Shown here: positions 55,267-59,341 of the stretch, piece by piece | Layout of the letters: each line of letters begins with the position of its first letter | How positions within the stretch are numbered: the first letter of the stretch is position 1 | Origin: Cyanobacteria bacterium RUI128 | Lineage (GTDB): Bacteria > Cyanobacteriota > Vampirovibrionia > Gastranaerophilales > Gastranaerophilaceae | Direction of reading: 5' to 3' | NCBI GenBank assembly: GCA_024695725.1 | Contig: JAILHQ010000100.1 | Span: 1-59,341 of the forward strand | DNA length: 59,341 nucleotides | Notes under the pieces: model-generated | The model's input: only the letters and a program-made list of their open reading frames with translations | Database searches by the model: none | Told to the model about the DNA's origin: nothing | Program-made: the position numbers and the translations under genes

Positions 55267-56682
55267 ATGAACGAATACGATTATCTTGCTAAAGCATCAA
55301 AAAAATGGGAAGATGAAAAATACCGTGAAGTTATCAAATTCTGTATCAAAGCATTAGAGATTAATAGCAATCTGCCTGATGCATATTTCTTCATTGGTAA
55401 TGCGAAATATGAACTCGAGGAATATGAAGATTCCGTAGATGCGTTTACAAAGGCCATTTCTCTAGAGCCGGATGAAGCCGGGCATTATTACGACAGAGCG
55501 TGGTCATACAGAAAACTTGATCAGCTTGATGATGCAATGATTGACATCAATAAAGCAATAAAGTTAGACCCGAATAATTCGCTTTTTTATTATGAACGTG
55601 CAAAATTTGAAGACGATTTGTACAGGCACAAAGAGGCAGTCGAAGACGTTTCAACGGCAATCAGACTAAAACCGACTGCCAACAAATACATCTTCAGAGG
55701 TAATATTTACAGATCTATGGAAAAATATGATTTGGCTTTCGCAGATTTTGCAGAAGCAATAAATACTGACCCTGAATCAAAAAGAGCATATTATTGCAGA
55801 GGGCTGTTATATAAAGAGCTTGAACAATTCAGCAATGCGATAAAAGATTTTGAAAAATCGCTTGAATTTGACCCTGACAATGACGATATCATTACAGAAA
55901 TCGGGATATGCAAGACCTACCTCGGCAGAAAAGATGCCATGAAATATTTTAATAAAGCTGTTAAACTCAACCCTTGTGCCGATACGTATTACAACCGTGT
56001 CATTACAAGAAAAAATATCCTAAAAAGAGAATTCGCACTCGAAAACCTGAATTCGGGAAAAGAACTTGGTGATGATTTCAGAGATAAAGATGTTTATAGC
56101 GAAAAACAGGCAAAAGATGACATAAAAGATTTGAGCCATGCTATTGCCTTTGACCCGGAAGACGAAAATCTGTACAAAATGAGAATAACAAGATACAAAT
56201 ATCTGAATGATTTTGATAAAGCTCTTGATGACTGCAACACTCTGGTTGAACTCGATCCGGATAATAAAGAGTATCTGGAAACCCGCGCTGATGTGAGATA
56301 TTTTCTCGGGCATTATGAAGATGCCATCAAAGACGTTGATTCATATATCAAAATGGATAATGGCAACGGGGACGAATATGTATTTTTCATAAGAGCTTCC
56401 GCATACTCCGAACTCAGAAAACTTAAAGAAGCAGCAGAAGATTATACCAAAATAATTAATCTCAATCCTGATAATGCTTTTATATATTTTGAAAGAGGGT
56501 TTTTGTATATGAAAATGGTTAGATATTTTAAAGCATACAAAGACTTCAAAAAAGCTCTCGATATTAATCCTGATATCGAAGAAGAATTGAAAGAATCTAT
56601 TCCCGGGCTAATAAAACTCTTTCTAAAAAAGAAACCAAAACCCGAACAACCGATAAGCATTGCCGGACTAAGAAAGTTATAG
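55267..56682 (+). CDS. Cytoplasmic TPR-repeat protein
   Basis: 471 residues, no signal peptide, AAAGGAG ribosome site. At least ten tetratricopeptide repeats in two blocks (about 5-245 and 290-460), for example YFFIGNAKYELEEYEDSVDAFTKAISLEPD and YYCRGLLYKELEQFSNAIKDFEKSLEFDPD. The linker between the blocks is Asp/Lys-rich. Adaptor for protein complexes; partners unknown. Its stop codon TAG abuts a GGGGTAAAT repeat. Divergent from the WYL gene and driven by site 2. Confidence 0.88.
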   Translation: MNEYDYLAKASKKWEDEKYREVIKFCIKALEINSNLPDAYFFIGNAKYELEEYEDSVDAFTKAISLEPDEAGHYYDRAWSYRKLDQLDDAMIDINKAIKLDPNNSLFYYERAKFEDDLYRHKEAVEDVSTAIRLKPTANKYIFRGNIYRSMEKYDLAFADFAEAINTDPESKRAYYCRGLLYKELEQFSNAIKDFEKSLEFDPDNDDIITEIGICKTYLGRKDAMKYFNKAVKLNPCADTYYNRVITRKNILKREFALENLNSGKELGDDFRDKDVYSEKQAKDDIKDLSHAIAFDPEDENLYKMRITRYKYLNDFDKALDDCNTLVELDPDNKEYLETRADVRYFLGHYEDAIKDVDSYIKMDNGNGDEYVFFIRASAYSELRKLKEAAEDYTKIINLNPDNAFIYFERGFLYMKMVRYFKAYKDFKKALDINPDIEEELKESIPGLIKLFLKKKPKPEQPISIAGLRKL

Positions 56683-56790
56683 GGGTAAATGTAGGGGTAA
56701 ATATTTATCTCTATATTTACCCACCCCTGTCCGAATCTGTCGTAGGGGTAAATTAGAATAAAAATATAGGAAAAAATAGGAGTATTAATC
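56683..56790. repeat. Repeat-rich intergenic segment
   Basis: Three exact GGGGTAAAT nonamers (56682, 56694, 56745) and a partial inverse one; the last forms the spacer of promoter site 4. Confidence 0.65.
56728..56759 (+). promoter_or_regulatory. Shared-architecture promoter of the sigma-4 gene (site 4)
   Basis: TGTCCGAATCTGTCG (56728-56742), 11 nt after CTGTCG, then TAGAAT (56754-56759). The spacer is TAGGGGTAAAT. Confidence 0.6.
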
Positions 56791-57117
56791 ATGGAAAATG
56801 AAAAAGAAATTAAGACTGAATCTACAAAACCTTATGAAAAACTTGCAGCTCTTTTTGGAACAACTCCGGAAGAATTAATTAAAATAGCAAATAAAACAGC
56901 AGATGACAATATCGTTTTAAAGGAAGATTTTGCTGAATTATTATCCTGTTTAGAACCAAAAGAACGGGATATTTTAATGTTACGTTTTGGAATAAATGAC
57001 GGAAGAAAAAGAACGCTGGATGAAGTTGGGGTATATTTCGGAGTGGATAGGGACAGAATCCGCCAAATAGAAGCAAGTGCCCTTAAAAAATTAAAACAAC
57101 ACTTTGAAAATAAATAA
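56791..57117 (+). CDS. Stand-alone sigma-70 region 4-like protein
   Basis: 108 residues. The C-terminal 55 residues (LEPKERDILMLRFGINDGRKRTLDEVGVYFGVDRDRIRQIEASALKKL) are a near-perfect primary sigma factor region 4.2, including the recognition helix. The N-terminal ~50 residues (GTTPEELIKIANKTADDN) are unrelated to regions 1-3. Region 2, needed to open the -10 box, is missing, so it cannot act as a full sigma factor. It may help a primary sigma at unusual -35 regions, or be an anti-sigma-like competitor. Promoter site 4 lies upstream. Confidence 0.82.
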   Translation: MENEKEIKTESTKPYEKLAALFGTTPEELIKIANKTADDNIVLKEDFAELLSCLEPKERDILMLRFGINDGRKRTLDEVGVYFGVDRDRIRQIEASALKKLKQHFENK

Positions 57118-57133
57118 TATAAATATTTACCCC

Positions 57134-57165
57134 TGCCCATTTCTGACATAGTGGTAAATTATAAT
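57134..57165 (+). promoter_or_regulatory. Shared-architecture promoter of 57196 (site 3)
   Basis: TGCCCATTTCTGACAT (57134-57149, one change from the arm TGTCC), 11 nt after CTGACA, then TATAAT (57160-57165). The spacer is TAGTGGTAAAT. Confidence 0.6.
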
Positions 57166-57195
57166 GAAAATGAAAGAAAAAGAAAGGATAAAATT

Positions 57196-57534
57196 ATGGC
57201 ATTAAAAGCAGAAGATATTATTGAAGTTTCAATGAATATTACACCACAAATTCCTGAAGAGGATGAAGAAAAAACAGTTATTGATTTAAATGATTATGCA
57301 ACAGATTATTGTATAAATTATTCATATCCTGATTCAGGATTTACAGATGTATCATTCACTGAAGACGCAGGGTGTTCATCGTTTTTTGATATCAAAGATT
57401 ATTTAGAACAATGTTTAAAAGATGATATTGAAGAAATAGATGAATATGAAATCTTTGATGTGGATAATGCTGGCGAATACCAGACTGCAAAAATTAAAAT
57501 ATTAAAAATAAAAGAAGAAAAAAAGGAGGACTAA
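57196..57534 (+). CDS. Small acidic hypothetical protein
   Basis: 112 residues from the ATG at 57196 (AAAGGA upstream); an earlier GTG start at 57151 lies before the transcription start and is rejected. Very acidic with Cys (DYCINY, GCSSFF) and a Lys/Glu tail. No domain recognised. 3 nt separate it from the next gene. Confidence 0.7.
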   Translation: MALKAEDIIEVSMNITPQIPEEDEEKTVIDLNDYATDYCINYSYPDSGFTDVSFTEDAGCSSFFDIKDYLEQCLKDDIEEIDEYEIFDVDNAGEYQTAKIKILKIKEEKKED

Positions 57535-57537
57535 ACT

Positions 57538-57705
57538 ATGATGGACACGTATCAGGTTGAGTATTACACCAAAGACGGACGCAGAGTCGGAGTACAGGTT
57601 TCCGCATACTGCGCTTATGACGCACAAAAATACGCAGAAGAAATGCCGAACTTCAACTACCACGCTTCCTATCCTGAAAAAATCAGATCAGGAAATGATT
57701 GGTAA
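57538..57705 (+). CDS. Small hypothetical protein (55 residues)
   Basis: ATG at 57538 with AAGGAGGA 8 nt upstream. Begins MMDTYQVEYYTKDGRRVGVQ and ends SGNDW, a compact beta-rich fold by pattern. Below the usual length cut-off but with a very strong ribosome site and tight spacing to the previous gene. No family recognised. Terminator 48 nt downstream. Confidence 0.75.
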   Translation: MMDTYQVEYYTKDGRRVGVQVSAYCAYDAQKYAEEMPNFNYHASYPEKIRSGNDW

Positions 57706-57752
57706 AAATAAACAATTATTTTTCTAACATAGATCGCGTTCCTTATTAACAA

Positions 57753-57786
57753 CCCCCTATAGCAAACACTATGGGGGCTTTGTTTT
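57753..57786 (+). terminator. Rho-independent terminator
   Basis: CCCCC-ATAG pairs with CTAT-GGGGG with one bulged T and a 6-nt loop, followed by CTTTGTTTT. Confidence 0.85.
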
Positions 57787-57858
57787 ATTTAGTTGTAAAC
57801 AATATTTTTTGATTTTACATTCTTTATGCAAAAGATTTTATGCAGAAAGAAGGTAAGT

Positions 57859-58404
57859 ATGAATTATGTTGATCCTATTAAATCAAAGAGTGATATTAAA
57901 ATGGTTGAAGAATGGTTAACAAAACACAATTTAAGAAACAGATTAATTTTTGCTATTGGTATGAATACAGGTTTACGAATTAGTGATATTTTAAGCTTAA
58001 ATATTTCTGATGTATATGGAAAAACACAAGTTGAGATTAGAGAGAAGAAAACAAATAAATATAAACGGTTATTCTTAAACAATAAGTTGCAAAAATTATT
58101 GAGTGAATATTTAGAGAATACCACAAATTCTGACGAACCACTTTTTATTGGCAAGAAAGGTTACAGATTACACAGAAGTCAGGTCTATAGATTTTTGAAT
58201 GAAGCGTGTAATGCAGTTGGGATAAAAGAAAATATTGGTTGTCATTCATTACGTAAATCGTTTGGGTATCATCATTATAAACAGTTTGATGATATTGTGC
58301 TTTTACAGAAAATCTTTAACCATTCAAGTCCTGCAGTTTCCTTGCGATATATTGGAATAGACCAAGAAATAATAGAAAACTCTTATAAGAATTTTGAACT
58401 CTAA
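57859..58404 (+). CDS. Short tyrosine recombinase, probable DNA invertase
   Basis: 181 residues from the ATG at 57859 (AAGAAGG upstream); an earlier start adds 11 unlikely residues. Phage-integrase catalytic domain: TGLRISDILSL (first Arg), HSLRKSFGYHHYKQ (His-x-x-Arg), FNHSSPAVSLRYIGID (His, then Tyr nucleophile). It lacks the usual N-terminal core-binding domain, as in some small phase-variation recombinases. The stop's last base begins a 22-bp inverted repeat, so inversion would not alter the protein. Confidence 0.88.
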   Translation: MNYVDPIKSKSDIKMVEEWLTKHNLRNRLIFAIGMNTGLRISDILSLNISDVYGKTQVEIREKKTNKYKRLFLNNKLQKLLSEYLENTTNSDEPLFIGKKGYRLHRSQVYRFLNEACNAVGIKENIGCHSLRKSFGYHHYKQFDDIVLLQKIFNHSSPAVSLRYIGIDQEIIENSYKNFEL

Positions 58405-58425
58405 TGCACCACTTTCAAATTGTGG
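58404..58425 (+). repeat. Inverted repeat, left arm
   Basis: 22 bp, exact reverse complement of 58526-58547. Its core CCAC-N9-GTGG is itself an imperfect palindrome, like a recombinase site. Confidence 0.9.
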
Positions 58426-58525
58426 ACTATAAATTCTATACATTGATTTTATCATATTTTCTACATCTATGCAAGGGAAAGAGGTTTCAAGAGTTCCTTA
58501 GAGAAACGAATATTATTCATTTGCA
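58426..58525. mobile_element. Candidate invertible segment (100 bp)
   Basis: Lies between the 22-bp inverted repeats, directly after a tyrosine recombinase gene and 49 bp before a DNA methyltransferase gene. No reading frame. Its best promoter points left, so the current state should be OFF for the methyltransferase. Confidence 0.72.
58446..58474 (-). promoter_or_regulatory. Promoter inside the invertible segment (pointing left)
   Basis: Minus strand: TTGCAT (58474-58469), 17 nt, TAAAAT (58451-58446). After inversion it would map to 58477-58505 facing the methyltransferase. The plus-direction alternative TTGATT/TCTATG is weaker. Confidence 0.55.
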
Positions 58526-58547
58526 CCACAATTTGAAAGTGGTGCAT
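58526..58547 (-). repeat. Inverted repeat, right arm
   Basis: Exact reverse complement of 58404-58425. Locally GCACCAC-N9-GTGGTGC, a perfect 7-bp palindrome. Confidence 0.9.
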
Positions 58548-58574
58548 AAATTCCATTTTTAAGGAATTTATATT

Positions 58575-59291
58575 TTGGTTGAAATAGAAAAAGAAGTTCA
58601 AGTAAAAAGTGCCGAAAGAGTTCGTGACCATGGTGAGGTGTTAACTGCTCGCAGAGAAGTTGAAGCAATGCTTGACCTTGTAAAAAATGAGTCCGAACGC
58701 ATAGACAGCCGTTTTTTAGAACCGGCTTGTGGTGATGGTAATTTTTTAGTCGCAATATTAGAGAGAAAACTAAAAACAGTATCAGCCAGATATAAAGGTA
58801 AAAAAGTTGATTTTGAGGTTAATCTTTTGTCTGCTTTAGCAAGTATTTATGGGATTGACCTGTTAGAAGACAATATAAAACTTGCAATAGATAGAATGTT
58901 GGAAATTGCTTGTCAATCTTACAAAAACAACTTAAAAGAATACCCTGATGATGATTTCAAAAAAATTATGCGATTTATCTTAAAGAAGAATATTTTGCAA
59001 GGTGATTCTCTCAATGGTATAGACAAGATTATTTTTACTCAGTGGTCATTAGTTGGTTATAAGTTCAAACGAGAAGAGTTTTCGTTCTCTCAACTGAACC
59101 AACAGGCAGAGATTATGAACACCCCTCTATTTGCACATCTCACAAGTGATAAAGGTGAAGATGTGTTTATTCCTCAACCGATAAAAGAATACCCACTCAC
59201 ATATTACAGAAATTTGGGAGAAGGGGTATTCTTTTATCGGTTGAGGAATAAACACATCTTCACCTTTATCACTTGTGAGATGTGCAAATAG
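58575..59291 (+). CDS. N-6 adenine-specific DNA methyltransferase (M subunit type), end uncertain
   Basis: TTG start with AAGGA upstream. Motif I FLEPACGDGNFLVAIL (about residue 46) binds SAM; the head KEVQVKSAERVRDHGEVLTA is typical of small restriction-modification M subunits that work with a second DNA-binding/catalytic ORF. Motif IV (NPPY) is not visible. The C-terminus from about residue 168 enters a perfect terminal palindrome and its last ~20 codons read the inverted arm, so the natural end is unknown. Its promoter appears invertible. Confidence 0.75.
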   Translation: MVEIEKEVQVKSAERVRDHGEVLTARREVEAMLDLVKNESERIDSRFLEPACGDGNFLVAILERKLKTVSARYKGKKVDFEVNLLSALASIYGIDLLEDNIKLAIDRMLEIACQSYKNNLKEYPDDDFKKIMRFILKKNILQGDSLNGIDKIIFTQWSLVGYKFKREEFSFSQLNQQAEIMNTPLFAHLTSDKGEDVFIPQPIKEYPLTYYRNLGEGVFFYRLRNKHIFTFITCEMCK

Positions 59292-59341
59292 AGGGGTGTT
59301 CATAATCTCTGCCTGTTGGTTCAGTTGAGAGAACGAAAACT
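59077..59341. repeat. Perfect palindrome at the contig end
   Basis: Arms 59077-59194 and 59224-59341 are exact reverse complements (118 bp each) around a 29-bp spacer. The right arm ends exactly at the last base. Probably an assembly artefact. Confidence 0.8.

Noticed and set aside
59077..59341. Terminal palindrome as a hairpin telomere of a linear replicon.
   Set aside because: It lies within a coding gene and ends exactly at the contig edge, which fits an assembly fold-back better.
1..59341. CRISPR array, rRNA genes or a replication origin.
   Set aside because: No regular spacer-repeat array, no rRNA-like blocks and no DnaA-box cluster were seen; the only regular short repeats are GGGGTAAAT units and protein-coding repeats.

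Overview
The window is an AT-rich bacterial contig with Gram-negative-type surface biology: a giant autotransporter-like adhesin, an RTX-type secreted protein, flagellar rod genes and many signal-peptide proteins. Several hypothetical proteins carry a short F-x-G motif near the N-terminus (22463, 35005 and 36312, weaker at 23177). This, with the bioF-bioG-bioC arrangement and the overall gene content, suggests a gut Gastranaerophilales (Vampirovibrionia/'Melainabacteria') genome. That assignment is an inference from pattern memory and no marker gene here proves it.

Layout. 1-9327 (minus) is one uninterrupted reading frame of at least 3109 codons encoding a Pmp/autotransporter-like adhesin cut by the left edge. 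9.5-12.0 kb holds a small exported protein, a cell-wall amidase and a GNAT-like protein. 12.3-14.6 kb is a flagellar rod operon (two FlgF/G-type genes, flgB, flgC) behind a possible sigma-28 promoter. 15.7-19.0 kb is a glutaredoxin-ykgJ-bioF-bioG-bioC operon for early biotin synthesis. 19.3-23.0 kb (minus) carries RNase HII, a POT peptide transporter and lineage-type hypotheticals. 24.0-31.4 kb is an accessory region: a tRNA-His gene, two further copies of its 3' end set in elaborate palindromic DNA, a tandem DUF262 pair (GmrSD-like) between the two outer copies, and next to it a rare-looking fusion of a PD-(D/E)XK-like nuclease domain with a beta-CASP metallo-beta-lactamase. 31.7-41.0 kb is mixed metabolism and cell envelope (acetyltransferase, hydrolases, acyl-ACP thioesterase, patatin, VanX-like dipeptidase, a WYL-like protein). 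41.1-48.6 kb holds the RTX protein, a TPR/phosphoesterase pair, a putative metallopeptidase and a 2-hydroxyacyl-CoA dehydratase activator.

49.9-57.8 kb carries ftsI-ftsW-ftsL-like, an operon of four very small genes (two too short for usual ORF cut-offs), a WYL regulator, a TPR protein, a stand-alone sigma region 4 protein and two small genes. Five promoters here share one architecture: a dyad close to TGTCC-N5-TGACA, then exactly 11 nt, then a TANNAT -10 box. It looks like an undescribed local regulon tied to the WYL or sigma-4 protein.

57.8-59.3 kb looks like a phase-variable restriction-modification locus: a short tyrosine recombinase, a 22-bp perfect inverted repeat around a 100-bp segment whose best promoter currently points away from the gene, and a DNA methyltransferase gene. 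The contig ends in a perfect 118-bp-arm palindrome that is probably an assembly artefact. A nonamer, GGGGTAAAT, is scattered through the whole window, between genes, inside reading frames and at gene ends.
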